From: Cristatella mucedo
Lineage: Eukaryota > Bryozoa > Phylactolaemata > Cristatellidae
Reading direction: 5' to 3'
Assembly: GCA_009760855.2 (NCBI GenBank)
Contig: WPIO01000006.1
Location: forward strand, 8,629,001 to 8,693,000
DNA length: 64,000 nt
Made by a program: the position numbers and the translations under genes. Position 1 is the stretch's first letter, and every line of letters starts with the position of its first letter. Below are positions 1 through 11,202 of this stretch, in pieces. A model generated the notes under the pieces. It did no database searches. It was given only the letters and a program-made list of their open reading frames with translations, and was not told where the DNA came from.

Positions 1-211
1 CACACCTGCTCAGCACAGTTTGCAATGCCGGTCGTTAACTAACAGGAATGACTAATAAAAGCAGCAACTCAGCACAATGTCACGTTCTTGCAACCTATTC
101 ATCGCAAAGACATAATAGGCACAAGCCGATCGAAGCAGGAGAAGACGTTCTATTTAGAAAGAGGCCTACATTAAAATTACTGAATAATACAATGCACTCA
201 GTGCCACCTAC

Positions 212-490
212 GTGCTGCAGCTGTTCTGGCAACGAGAGCACTTGCTGAACCGTTCCCAGCTGAAGTAAAGCTAAACGCAGTGACGTTGTACAATGTGTAG
301 GGTGACAAACCAGTCACAGCCAGTGTCACGTTAGTCGTAGTGAGACAGATCTTAGTGCTGCTGCCGTTTGCTTGGTAGCACAAGTAGTATCCCTTGATTA
401 AACCGTTTGCACAAGATGGCGGTGACCACGAGAAGGCGATGCTGCTCCTCGTGTTTGAAGTTGTCGTCAAACCGCCAGGTGCACAAGGGG
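212..490 (-). CDS. FN3 domain exon A1
   Basis: This 279-bp phase 1-1 exon encodes 93 residues. The acceptor ends at the TTGCAG just above 490 and the donor is C|GTAGGT below 212. FN3 hallmarks are visible: the B-strand Trp in FSWSPP, the GYYLCYQ C-strand, and the tyrosine-corner segment LSPYTLYNVT. Four cysteines are present (APCAP, PPSC, LCYQ, ICL). It differs from the other A exons by LIK instead of FIQ before the GYYL segment, by NTR instead of NTS (losing one sequon), and by AAA at its end. The frame is open throughout. It is the most 3' exon of the gene in this window; the next exon would lie beyond the left edge. Confidence 0.88.
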
Positions 491-682
491 CTGCAACGTT
501 TTCAGTGACACAAACGGGCTGCACAGCAAGGCCGGCTTCTAACACAAGGTAAGAAAAGCAAGCATACACTCATGCAAATCGTCTGCACCCGGCGGAATGG
601 AAATGAAAGAGAAATGTTGTCATTTCTTGATGCTTGTAAGGAAGCAAATTACAGCTAAAAATAAACAAATCGCGACGTGAGT

Positions 683-1015
683 AACTGCATCCTAAACCTG
701 CGTTGACGAATGCCAAGCATCTCTGTCTGTAGCTCCACATTGCCATACAGACTATGTGGGCGCTGCACAGGAGTGCTTTTTGCCGCACATTTGCAGACTA
801 ACTGGCTTTCGGTAAGCGTTCGGCGACCAAGAGACTTTATATCAAACACAAAAGACAAAGTGGGAAGCGTAGTAGAGTTAGGAAAGCAGTTGAGGTAGTG
901 TGTAGCATGAAAGTAGAAGCTTAGAAAAAAATGAAGAGAATGAGCTATAGTCGGCGGCAAGAGTGCAGTTGTCGTTGCATTGGTACTGTGAAACCCAGTT
1001 TCACAGTCTGTGCAA
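683..1015 (-). mobile_element. LINE 3'-end fragment in unit 1 intron
   Basis: The minus-strand translation contains THYLNC and TLPTLSFVFDIKSLG-like text with frame damage. It matches an independent plus-strand copy at about 19960-20290 that lies downstream of an L2/CR1 reverse-transcriptase C-terminus. It is a non-coding relic inside the B1-A1 intron. Confidence 0.6.
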
Positions 1016-1850
1016 CTTATCGTGCAGAGTGGGTTATTCGTTAAGGTGCTGTCCGAAAGTCGCATGCACTGCTTAATACGGCCAAAAGTATATCGGTAAT
1101 TGGGCACACACTGTTAAGTCATGTGTGGTAAAATGCCCAAACGCTGCAACTTTCAGATGCATCCCTTTAAGTACGTAATGGTCTGAAAATGAAAAATGCA
1201 CATACTAGGTTTCTACGTGAAAGCCGGTGGCTGAACTATAGCGGTCTGGCGACAACAGGCTAGAAAAGCTCAGGTCCTAGCTGGTTTATAAGACTGTAAG
1301 CAGCATGCACGTTACCTCTTCAAAATCCATGCAACCTCAGATAATAGACGTAGTAGGCTTCGACCAAGGGTCGTATTGGCCATCACACGTTTTTATTACG
1401 ACCAGGAATACATATTATTTTACCACGATGACTTGCAAGTATGATGAGCTACAAGTCGACCAAGGAGTAAGATGCAATCTACATGCTGCATGCAAAAAAC
1501 CCGCTCCGAACAACCAAAAGATAAATGAGTTTTACTGGGTAAGTCCAACCAAGAGAGGGCAGTGAATATGCGATTTCACTGCCCTCGGGCTAGACCCAGC
1601 GCCAATGGGAGGAATATCGAAAACAGGACCCAGAATATAGCAAGAAAGTCAAATGTACACCACAATGAGCCCAGTTGTTGTCTTGCTATTGAGTGAAAAT
1701 CCTCCCTTCATTATGCTTGGAGGATTCGTCAAGTATGGCAATACTCGTTTGATCCTTATCCAATATCGCAGGCGTGATGAGCCGAAAAGAGACTTCCTCT
1801 AAAGGCGCTATGTAATGTGAATGCATTATCGAAATTTTTATTCTTATATG

Positions 1851-2070
1851 CGCTGACACTGTGTATGCTGTCACTGGCTATACCTGCATTTTGACCGTGT
1901 GAATGTCAGCCCTAACCGTGTTGCTCTCGTTTGCTGTTGAGCAGGATACCACTAACCACTCGATCATGCTTCGTGCGCAGTAAATGTCAAGTATCTGGAC
2001 AAAGATCGGAGTTCTCTTAGAGTGCTTTATAAATATATTTTGAATACTCCTATTATTATTATTATTATTG
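1851..2070 (+). mobile_element. L2-type LINE 3' UTR tail, unit 1
   Basis: The plus-strand sequence starts at GCTGACACTGTGTATG and ends in an ATT microsatellite. It aligns in order with the better-preserved L2-type tails at 34.2 and 58.3 kb and the reverse copy at 54.7 kb: CACTAACC, a TTCG..GCAG motif, TAAATGT, GTTCTCT, GCTTTAT, then (ATT)n. The terminal hairpin seen in those copies is eroded here. Confidence 0.6.
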
Positions 2071-2439
2071 TTATTGATAGTTTTACTAATATCATTGTTA
2101 CAGTGCTTGTTTATCTGTCATGCGAGCAGGAGCCAATCAACTGATATGCTACGAATTAAGGGAACAGGTCAAAACTGTTCTCTGAGGGCACATTTGGTTT
2201 TGCCTAGAAACATCGAAGCTCAGCCACACGTCTACTCAACACTGAACCGATGTGTACTAAAGGCGGCCCTTAGCCGACAGCAGTTTCCGAACCCGAAACC
2301 AAATCAGCTCAACAAATAGCAGCCCGTCAAGAAGCTACAGTGCCAAAAGTGATCGATTCGGCAGAGGCCATGCCAACACTGAGCTCACATTCGTTCAAAC
2401 GACGACTGGCATGCAATGACCAAACTGAATAGCACATAC

Positions 2440-2718
2440 CTGCTTCAGCTGTTCTTGTAACAATAGCACTTGCAGAGCCATTTTCTGCCGACGTATAGGC
2501 AAACACAGTATTGTTGTAAACGGCATACGGTGAGAAACCAGTCACGGCCAGTGAAACGGTAGAGGAGCCGATGCATGGTGGTGTGCCACTGCTGTTCGCT
2601 TGGTAGCACAAGAAGTAGCCCTGGATCACGCCATATGGGCAAGACGGTGGTTGCCACCGGAAGACAATGGAGCTGCTCGTGTTAGATGTAGTCGTAAGAC
2701 CAGAAGGAGCACAAGGTG
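2440..2718 (-). CDS. FN3 domain exon B1
   Basis: This 279-bp phase 1-1 exon has the donor GCAG|GTATGTG below 2440 and the acceptor TTGCAG|CACC above 2718. The B-type FN3 domain reads FRWQPPSCPYG, GYFLCYQ, FSPYAVYNNT and NGSASAIV, so it is clearly related to the A type but distinct from it. Four sequons are present (NTS, NSS, NNT, NGS) and all four cysteines are retained. The residues before its fourth cysteine are TPP, where other B copies have TPI or TPT. The 1172-bp upstream intron leads to A2. Confidence 0.88.
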
Positions 2719-3890
2719 CTGCAATTTAATCATAGGCATTTCAGCTCCAGCAGTCGTCGGAGATGCACCATTACTCGCAACACAAGCACACTTAGGCCAA
2801 GTAAACGAGTATCACTAAATTTGCATCGATCAGACTCCAGAAGCCAGTCAAAAATGTACAGGGGTGAATAAAGCATCGTATTACTTGTCATATGTGAGCT
2901 GGTTAATTAATATCTCTATATCTTGCAACTTTTGACCGACCGATGTCGATAGGAACGCCATTGGTTTCGGCTGACTGCATAAGCTGCAGACGGCGAAGTG
3001 GCAGCCTAGCTTTATCCAACACCCGATCCGAGTCTCTGCTGTTGGCATGCGTTACGACCTTCATTAAGATGTGAATAGTTTCACACCTATCTATGCAGCC
3101 ATGTGCTCATGGCTAGAGTTGCATTTCGGACACATGGTTAGGCTAATCGAGAATGTTAAGCTGTAAGTTTCATTCTGTTTTGCCATCATCCTAAGCCAGT
3201 GACCGACGAATGGTACGTTTCCTAAGTGATTTTTTGCATTTTAAATCCATAGAAAGGCTTTCGAAAAGCTTTGTCTGGTCACTCCACCGTGCATATGCTC
3301 TGTTAAAATGGAACTTTAAAGCAAGCAGTACCCTATGACGGCCTGGCACCTCGACAGTTCAAGCACTCCACTGATAGTACTAGCACACTCACCTTTAAAT
3401 ATGGTCGGCCCGATCGGCACGGCTAAGGCACACACCACTTAGCAAGGGATTCTTGAGCTCGTTTTTTGTTCCTGCCCTGGGCATTCTCGCGAGACCCGTA
3501 AGGCGTTTTTCTCCGGAGAGCCCGGAAGTATGCAACTCACAACCAACTCAGCACTGGCATAGTTGGCTGTCACTGCAACCTGAGCGACACTAATCGTCTA
3601 AGGAAACGAGCAGAGGCATGCTGAAGTAAGACCAGCAGCATTAACGCCAACAAGTCGTCAACTATAAGTGGCACGAAGACACGCCTGCTCAGCACAGTTT
3701 GCAATGCCGGTCGTTAACTAAGAGGAATGACTAATAAAAGCAGCGACTCAGGACAATGTCATGTTCTTGCAACCTATTCATCGCAAAGCCACAAAAGGCA
3801 CGAGCCGATCGACGCAGAAGAAGACGTTCTATTTAGAAAGAGGCCTGAAATGGAATTACTGAATAATACACTGCACTAAGTGCGACCTAC

Positions 3891-4169
3891 AAGCTTCAAC
3901 TGTTCTGGCAACGAGAGCACTTGCTGAACCGTTCCCAGCTGAAGTAAAGCCAAACACAGTGACGTTGTACAATGTGTCGGGTGACAAACCAGTCACAGCT
4001 AGTGTCACGTTAGTCGTAGTGAGACAGACCTTAGTGCCGCTGCCGTTTGCTTGGTAGCACAAGTAGTATCCCTGGATGAAACCGTTTGCACAAGATGGTG
4101 GTGACCACGAGAAGGCGATGCTGCTGCTCGTGTTTGAAGTTGTTGTCAGACCGCCAGGAGCACACGGGG
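3891..4169 (-). CDS. FN3 domain exon A2
   Basis: This 279-bp phase 1-1 exon is open and has five sequons (NTS, NGS, NVT, NVT, NGS) and four cysteines. The last full codon is GCT and the split codon begins with T (T|GTAGGT) instead of C, so the junction with B1 would encode Ser instead of Pro. An Asp replaces Tyr in the LSPxT segment (LSPDTLYN), a change in the normally aromatic or polar tyrosine-corner region. Apart from these it is close to A3. Confidence 0.88.
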
Positions 4170-4361
4170 CTGCAAAGTTTTCAGTGACACTACACGGGCT
4201 GCACAGCAAGGCCGGCTTCTAACACAAGGTAAGAAAAGCAAGCATACACTCATGCAAATCGTCTGCACCCGGCGGAATGGAAATGAATAGAAATATTGTC
4301 ATTTCTTGATGCTTGTAAGGAAGCAAATTATAGCTGAAAATATACGAATCGCGACGTGAGT

Positions 4362-4694
4362 TACTGCATCCTAAACCTGCGTCGACGAATGCCAAGCATC
4401 TTTGTCTGTAGCTCCACAATGCCATACAGACGATGTGGGCGCTGCACAGGAGTGCTTTTTGCCCCACATTTGCAGACTAATTGGCTTTCGGCAATCGTTC
4501 GGCGACCAAGAGACTTTATCTCAAACACCAAAAACAAAGTGGGAAGCGTAGTAGAGTCAGGAGAGCAGTTGAGTTAGTGTGTAGCCTGAAAGTAGAACCT
4601 TAGGACAGATGAAGAGAATGAGTTATAATCGGCGGAAAGAGTGCAGTTGTCGTTGCATTGGTACTGTGAAACCCAGCTCCACAGACTATGCAAG
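4362..4694 (-). mobile_element. LINE 3'-end fragment in unit 2 intron
   Basis: Unit-2 copy of the minus-strand LINE fragment, inside the B2-A2 intron, at the same offset as in the other units. Confidence 0.6.
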
Positions 4695-5509
4695 TTATCG
4701 TGGGGAGTGGGTTATTCGTTAAGGTGCTGTCCGGAAGTCACATGCACGGATTAAAAAGGCCACAAGTATATCGGTAATTAGGAACACACTGTGAAGTCAT
4801 GTGTGGTAAAACGCCCAAACACAACTGCTTTCAGATGCATCCCTTTATTTAAGTAATGGTCTTAAAATGAAAAATGCACATACTTGGTTTCTCCGTGAAA
4901 GCCGGTAGCTTAACTATAGCGGTCTGGCGACGACAGGCTAGAAAAGCTCAGGACCTAGCTGGTTTATAAGACTGTAAGCAGCATGCACGTTACCTCATCA
5001 GAATCCATGCAACCTCAGGTAATGGACGTAGTAGGCTTCGACCAAGTTTTCATTACGACCAGGATTACATATTATTTTACCACGATGACTTGCAAGTATG
5101 ATGAGCTACGAGTCGACCGAGGAATAAGATGCAATCTACATGTTGCATGCAAAAAACCCGCTCCGAACAACCAAAAGCTACATGAGTTTTACTGGGTAAG
5201 TCGAACCAAGAGAGGGCAGCTGATATGCGATTTTCCTGCCCTCGGGCTAAGACCCAGCGCCAATGGGAGGAATATCGAATACAGGAACCAAAATATAGTA
5301 AGAAAGTCAAATGTTTAGCATAATGAACCCAGTTGTTGTCTTGCTATTGAGTGAAAATCCTCCCTTCATTATGCTTGGAGGATTTGTCAAGTATGGCAAT
5401 AATCGTTTGATCCTCATCCTATATTGCAGGCATGATGAGCCGAGAAGAGACTTCCTCTAAAGGCGCTTTGTAATGTGAATGCATTATCGAAATTTTTATT
5501 CTTATATGC

Positions 5510-5732
5510 GCTGACACTGTGTATGCTGTCACTGGCTATACCTGCATTTTGACCGTGTGCATGTCAGCCCTAACCGTGTTACTCTCCTTTGTTGTTGAGC
5601 AGGATACCACTAACCACTCGATCATGCTTCGTGTGCAGTAAATGTCAAGTATCTAAACAAAGATCGGAGTTCTCTTAGAATGCTTTGTAAATATATTTTG
5701 AATACTCGTACTATTATCATTATTATTATTGA
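5510..5732 (+). mobile_element. L2-type LINE 3' UTR tail, unit 2
   Basis: Unit-2 copy of the plus-strand tail, ending in an imperfect ATT run (TATTATCATTATTATT). Confidence 0.58.
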
Positions 5733-6094
5733 TAGTTTTACTATTATTATGGTTACAGTGTTTGTTTATTTGTCATGCGAGCATCAGTCAATCAACAGAT
5801 ATGCTACAAATTAAGAGAACAGGTCAAAACTGTTCTCTGAGGGCACACCTGGCTTTGCCTAGAAAAATCGAAGCTCAGCCACACGTCTACTCAACACTGA
5901 ACCGATGTGTACTAAAGGCAGCCTTTAGCCGACAACAGTTTCCGAACCCGAAACCAAATCAGCTCAACAAATAGCAGCCCGTCAAGAAGCTACAGTGCCA
6001 AAAGTGATCGATTCGGCAGAGGCCATGCCAACACTGAGCTCACATTCGTTCAAACGACGACTGGCATGCAATGACCAAACTGGATAGCACATAC

Positions 6095-6373
6095 CTGCTT
6101 CAGCTGTTCTTGTAACAATAGCACTTGCAGAGCCATTTCCTGCCGTCGTATAGGCAAACACAGTAACGTTGTAAACGGTGTACGGCGAGAAACCAGTCAC
6201 GGCCAGTGAAACGGTAGAGGAGCCGATGCATATGGGTGTGCCACTGCTGTTCGCTTGGTAGCACAAGAAGTAGCCCTGGATCATGCCATATGGGCAAGAT
6301 GGTGGATGCCACCGGAAGACAATGGAGCTGCTCGTGTTAGATGTAGTCGTAAGACCAGAAGGAGTACAAGGTG
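6095..6373 (-). CDS. FN3 domain exon B2
   Basis: This 279-bp phase 1-1 exon has donor GCAG|GTATGTG and acceptor AG|CACCTTGT, and is fully open. Its N-terminal seam is APCTP instead of APCAP, with the cysteine kept. The tyrosine-corner region reads FSPYTVYNVT and the following loop TTAGNGSAS. Four sequons are present. Before the GYFL segment it has MIQ where other B copies have VIQ. Confidence 0.88.
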
Positions 6374-7546
6374 CTGCAATATAATCGTAGGCATTTCAGC
6401 TCCAGCAGTCGTTGAAGATGCACCATTACTCGCAAGACAAGCACACTCAGGCCAAGTTAACGAGTATCACTATATTTGCATCGATCAGACTCCAGAAGCC
6501 AGTCAAAAATGCTACAGGCGTGAATAAAGCATCGTATTACTTGTCATATGTGAGCTGGTAAATTAATTTCTCTATGTCTGGCAACTTTTGACCGACCGAT
6601 GTCAATAGGAACGTTATTGGTTTCGGCTGGCTTCATAAGCTGCAGACTGCAAAGTGGCAGCCTAGCTTCATCCAACATTCGATCCGAGTCTCTGCTGTTG
6701 GCATGCGTTACGACATTCATCAAGATGTGAATAGTTTCACACCTATCCATTCAGCCAAGTGCTAATGGCTAGAGTTGCATTTCGGACACATGGTTTGGAT
6801 CATCGAGAATGTTAAGCTGTAAGTTTCACCCTGTTTTGCCGTCATCCTAGGCCAGTGACCGACGAATGGTACGTTTTCCAAGTGATTTTTTGCATTTTAA
6901 ATCCATAGAAAGGCTTTCGAAAAGCTTCGTCTGGTCAGTCCACCGTGCATATGCTCTGTTAAAATGGAACTATGAAACAAGCAGTACCCTATGACGGCCT
7001 GGCATCTCGACATTTCAAGCACTCCACCGATAGTATTAGCACACCCACCTTTAAATATGGTCGGCCCGATCGGCGCGGCTAAGGCACACACCACTTAACA
7101 AGGGATTCTTGAGCTCGTTTTTTGTTCCAGCCCTGGGCATTCTCACGAGAACCGTAAGGCGTTGTTCTCCAGGGAGCCCGGAAGTATGCAACTCACAATC
7201 AACTCAGCATTGGCATAGTTGGCTGTCACTGCAACCTGAGCGACACTAATCGTCTAACGAAACGAGCAGAGGCAAGCTGAAGTAAGACCAGCAGCATTAA
7301 CGCCAACAAGTCGTCAACTATAAGTGGCACGAAGCCACACCTGCTCAGCACAGTTTGCAATGCCGGTCGTTAGCTAACAGGAATGACTAATAAAAGAAGC
7401 AACTCAGCACAATGTCACGTTCTTGCAACCTATTCATCGCAAAGCCATAATAGGCACAAGCCGATCGAAGCAGGAGAAGACGTTCTATTTAAAAAAAGGC
7501 CTAAATTGGAATTACTGAATAACACACTGCACTCAGTGCAACCTAC

Positions 7547-7825
7547 GTGCTTCAGCTGTTCTGGCAACGAGAGCACTTGCTGAACCGTTCCCAGCTGAAG
7601 TAAAGCCAAACACAGTGACGTTGTACAATGTGTAGGGTGACAAACCAGTCACAGCCAGTGTCACGTTAGTCGTAGTGAGACAGACCTTAGTGCCGATGCC
7701 GTTTGCTTGGTAGCACAATTAGTATCCCTGGATGAAACCGTTTGCACAAGATGGTGGTGACCACGAGAAGGCGATGCTGCTGCTCGTGTTTGAAGTTGTT
7801 GTCAGACCGCCAGGAGCACACGGGG
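7547..7825 (-). pseudogene. FN3 domain exon A3 with in-frame stop codon
   Basis: This exon has the same 279-bp frame, splice sites and FN3 hallmarks as A1 and A2. However, the second Tyr codon of GYYLCYQ (TAC in the other copies) is TAA here, at 7721-7719. If included in an mRNA it would end the protein within this domain. The rest of the exon is intact: the downstream part still reads LCYQ, VCLTTTNVT and GNGSASALV. NGI replaces NGS, losing one sequon. Because the exon is phase-symmetric, skipping it would restore a continuous product. A sequencing or assembly error is the alternative explanation. Confidence 0.8.
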
Positions 7826-8017
7826 CTGCAAATTTTTCAGTGACACTAGACGGGCTGCACAGCAAGGCCGGCTTCTAACACAAGGTAAGAAAAGCAAGCA
7901 TACACTCATGCAAATCGTCTGCACCCGGCGGAATGGAAATGAAAGAGAAATATTTTCATTTCTTGATTCTTGTAAGGAAGCAAATTATAGCTGAAAATAT
8001 ACGAATCGCGACGTGAG

Positions 8018-8350
8018 TTACTGCATCCTAAACCTGCGTTGACGAATGCCAAGCATCTCTGTCTGTAGCTCCACAATGCCATACAGACTATGTGGGCGTT
8101 GCACAGGAGGGCTTTTTGCTGCACGTTTGCAGACTAATTGGCTTTCGGTAAGCGTTCGGCGACCAAGAGACTTTATATCAAACACAAAAGACAAAGTGGG
8201 AAGCGTAGTAGAGTCAGGAAAGCAGTTGAGGTAGTGTGTAGCCTGAGAGTAGAACCTTAGGACAGATGAAGAGAATGAGCTATAGTCGGCGGCAAGAGTG
8301 CAGTTGTCTTTGCATTGGTACTGTGAAGCCCAGCTCTTCAGTCTGTGCAA
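8018..8350 (-). mobile_element. LINE 3'-end fragment in unit 3 intron
   Basis: Best-preserved copy. It is open for 110 codons on the minus strand and contains LAADYSS, ATHYLNC and TLPTLSFVFDIKSLG. The copy at 19.96-20.29 kb reads PAADYGSSFS, ATHYLNC and LSTFS in the same order. The open frame is a transposon remnant, not a host gene. Confidence 0.62.
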
Positions 8351-9166
8351 CTTATCGTGCAGAGTGGGTTATTCGTTAAGGTGCTGTCCGGAAGTCGCAT
8401 GCACGGCTTAATAAGGCCAAAAGTATTTCGGTAATTGGGCACACACTGTAAAGTCATGTGTGGTAAAATGCACAAACGCAACTGCTTTCCAATGCATCCT
8501 TTTAAGTAAGTAATTGTCTGAAAATGAAAAATTCACATACTTGGTTTCTACGTGAAAGCCGGTAGCTTAACTATAGCGGTCTGGCGACGACAGGCTAGAA
8601 AAGCTCAGGTCTTAGCTGGTTTATAAGACTGTAAGCAGTATGAGCGTAACCACATAAGAATCCATGCAACCTCAGGTAATGGACGTTGTAGGCTTCGACC
8701 AAGTTTTCATTACGACCAGGATTACTTATTATTTTACCACGATGACTTGCAAGTATGATGAGCTACGAGTCGACCAAGGAGTAAGATGCAATCTACATGT
8801 TGCATGCAAAAAACCCGCTCCGAACAACCAAAAGCAACATGAGTTTTACTGTGTAAGTCGACCCAAGAGAGGGCAGCTGATATGCGATTTCCCTGCCCTC
8901 GGGCTAGACCCAGCGCCAATGGGAGGAATATTGAAAACAGGACCCAAAATATAGCAAGAAAGTCAAATATACAGCATAACAAGCCCAGTTGTTGTCTTGC
9001 TATTGAGTGAAAATCCTCCCTTCATTATGCTTGGAGGATTTGTCAAGTATGGCAATAATCGTTTGATCCTCATTCTATATCGCAGGCGTGATGAGGAGAA
9101 AAGAGACTTCCTCTAAAGGCGCTATGTAATGTGAATGCATTATCGAAATTTTTATTCTTATATGAG

Positions 9167-9388
9167 CTGACACTGCGTATGCTGTCACTGGCTATACCTG
9201 CATTTTGACCGTGTGCATGTCAGCCCTAACCGTGTTACTCTCGTATGCTGTTGAGCAGGATACCACTAACCACTCGATCATGCTTCGTGTGCAGTAAATG
9301 TCAAGTATCTAAACAAAGATCGGAGTTCTCTTAGAATGCTTTATAAATATATTTTGAATACTCGCACTATTATCATTATTATAATTGA
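9167..9388 (+). mobile_element. L2-type LINE 3' UTR tail, unit 3
   Basis: Unit-3 copy, with an interrupted ATT run. Confidence 0.58.
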
Positions 9389-9750
9389 TAGTTTTACTAT
9401 TATTATTGTTACAGTGTTTGTTTATTTGTCATGCGAGCATCAGTCAATCAACAGATATGCTACGAATTAAGGGAACAGGTGAAAACTGTTCTCTGAGGGC
9501 ACAAATGGTTTTGCCTAGAAACATCGAAGCTCAGCCACACGTCTAATCAACACTGAACCGATGTGTACTAAAGGCGACCCTTAGCCGACAGCAGTTTCCG
9601 AACCCGAAACCAAATCAGCTCAACAAATAGCAGCCCGTCAAGAAGCTACAGTGCCAAAAGTGATCGATTCGGCAGAGGCCATGCCAACACTGAGCTCACA
9701 TTCGTTCAAACGACGACTGGCATGCAATGACCAAACTGAATAGCACATAC

Positions 9751-10029
9751 CTGCTTCAGCTGTTCTTGTAACAATAGCACTTGCAGAGCCATTTTCTGCC
9801 GACGTATAGGCAAACACAGTATTGTTGTAAACGGCATACGGCGAGAAACCAGTCACGGCCAGTGAAACGGTAGAGGAGCCGATGCATGTGGGTGTGCCAC
9901 TGCTTTTCGCTTGGTAGCACAAGAAGTAGCCCTGGATCACGCCATATGGGCAAGACGGTGGTTGCCACCGGAAGACAATGAAGGTGCTCGTGTTAGATGT
10001 AGTCGTAAGACCAGAAGGAGCACAAGGTG
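9751..10029 (-). CDS. FN3 domain exon B3
   Basis: This open 279-bp phase 1-1 exon is closely similar to B1, including FSPYAVYNNT and the TSAENGSAS loop. It differs by NTSTF where the others have NTSSS. It also has AKSSG in place of ANSSG, which removes one sequon, leaving three (NTS, NNT, NGS). All four cysteines are retained. Donor and acceptor sequences are the same as in the other B exons. Confidence 0.88.
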
Positions 10030-11202
10030 CTGCAATTTAATCGTAGGCATTTCAGCTCCAGCAGTCGTCGGAGATGCACCATTACTCGCAACACAAGCAC
10101 ACTTAGGCCAAGTAAACGAGTATCACTAAATTTGCATCGATCAGACTCCAAAAGCCAGTCATAAACGCTACACAGGTGAATAAAGCATCGTATTACTTGT
10201 CATATGTGAGCTGGTAAATTAATTTCTCTACTTCTGGCAACTTTTAACCGACCGATGTCGATAGGAACTCCAATGGTTTCGGCTGACTTCATAAGCTGCA
10301 GACTGCAAACTGGCAGCCTAGCTTTATCCAACACCCGATCCGATTCTCTGCTGTTGGCATGCGTTACGACCTTCATTAAGATGTGAATAGTTTCACACCT
10401 ATCTATGCAGCCATGTGCTCATGGCTAGAGTTGCATTTCTGACACATGGTTAGGGTCATCGAGAATGTTAAGCTGTAAGTTTCACCCTGTTTTGCCATCA
10501 TCCTAGGCCAGTGACCGACGAATGGTACGTTTCCCAAGTGATTTTTTGCATTTTAAATCCATAGAAAGGCTTTCGAAAAGCTTTGTCTGGTCACTCCACC
10601 GTGCATATGCTCTCTTAAAATGGAACTATGAAACAAGCAGTACCCTATGACGGCCTGGCACCTCGACAGTTCTAGCACTCCACTGATAGTATTAGCACAC
10701 CCACCTTTAAAGATGGTCGGCCCGATCGGCTCGGCTAAGGCACACACAACTTAGCAAGGGATTCTTGAGCTCGTTTTCTGTTCCAGCCCTGGGCATTCTC
10801 ACTAGAGCCGTAAGGCGTTTTTCTCCAGAGAGCCCGGAAGTATGCAACTCACAACTAACTCAGCACTGGCATAGTTGGCTGTCACTACAACCTGAGCGAC
10901 ACTAATCGTCTAACGAAACGAGCAGAGGCAAGCTGAAGTAAGACCAGCAGCATTGACGCCAACAAGTCGTCAACTATAAGTGGCACGAAGACACACCTGC
11001 TCAGCACAGTTTGCAATGGCAGTCGTTAACTAAGAGGAATGACTAATAAAAGCAGCAACTCAGCACAATGTCACGTTCTTGCAACCTATTCATCGCAAAG
11101 CCACAAAATGCACAAGCCGATCGAAGCAGGACAAGACGTTCTATTTGGAAAGAGGCCTAAATTGGAATTACTGAATAATACGCTGCACTCAGTGCAACCT
11201 AC

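Larger units (their letters stand above)
2..3680 (-). repeat. Array unit 1 (3679 bp)
   Basis: This unit contains A1 and B1. It keeps a roughly 21-bp segment at about 1368-1389 (GGTCGTATTGGCCATC within it) that is missing from units 2 and 3 but present in units 4 and 5. That is why it is longer than the 3656-bp units. Confidence 0.9.
3681..7336 (-). repeat. Array unit 2 (3656 bp)
   Basis: This unit contains A2 and B2. It shares with unit 3 the deletion of a short intronic segment near 5047, which marks the two as close relatives. Confidence 0.9.
7337..10992 (-). repeat. Array unit 3 (3656 bp)
   Basis: This unit contains A3 (with the nonsense codon) and B3. It has the same intronic deletion as unit 2, near 8702. 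B3 is closest to B1, while the intronic deletion links the unit to unit 2, so the relationships are not simply tree-like. Confidence 0.9.

Noticed and set aside
198-569. Longer A exon extending upstream of the FN3 start through an alternative acceptor (GTGCAG or GTGTTAG)
   Set aside because: Unit 1 differs from units 2-4 by a one-base indel in this stretch, and unit 2 has a stop in the phase-compatible frame. The TTGCAG acceptor gives exactly 279 bp in both A and B exons.
1305-1565. Plus-strand ORF of 86 codons recurring in units 1-3 (also 4983-5318 and 8664-8954)
   Set aside because: It recurs only because the DNA is duplicated. Length and frame differ between copies, and in units 4 and 5 the same stretch has stops and indels. 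It lies antisense in an FN3 intron.
2445-2657. Overlapping frames on both strands across the B exons
   Set aside because: These are shadows of the FN3 frame; the FN3 reading has domain hallmarks and fitting splice sites.
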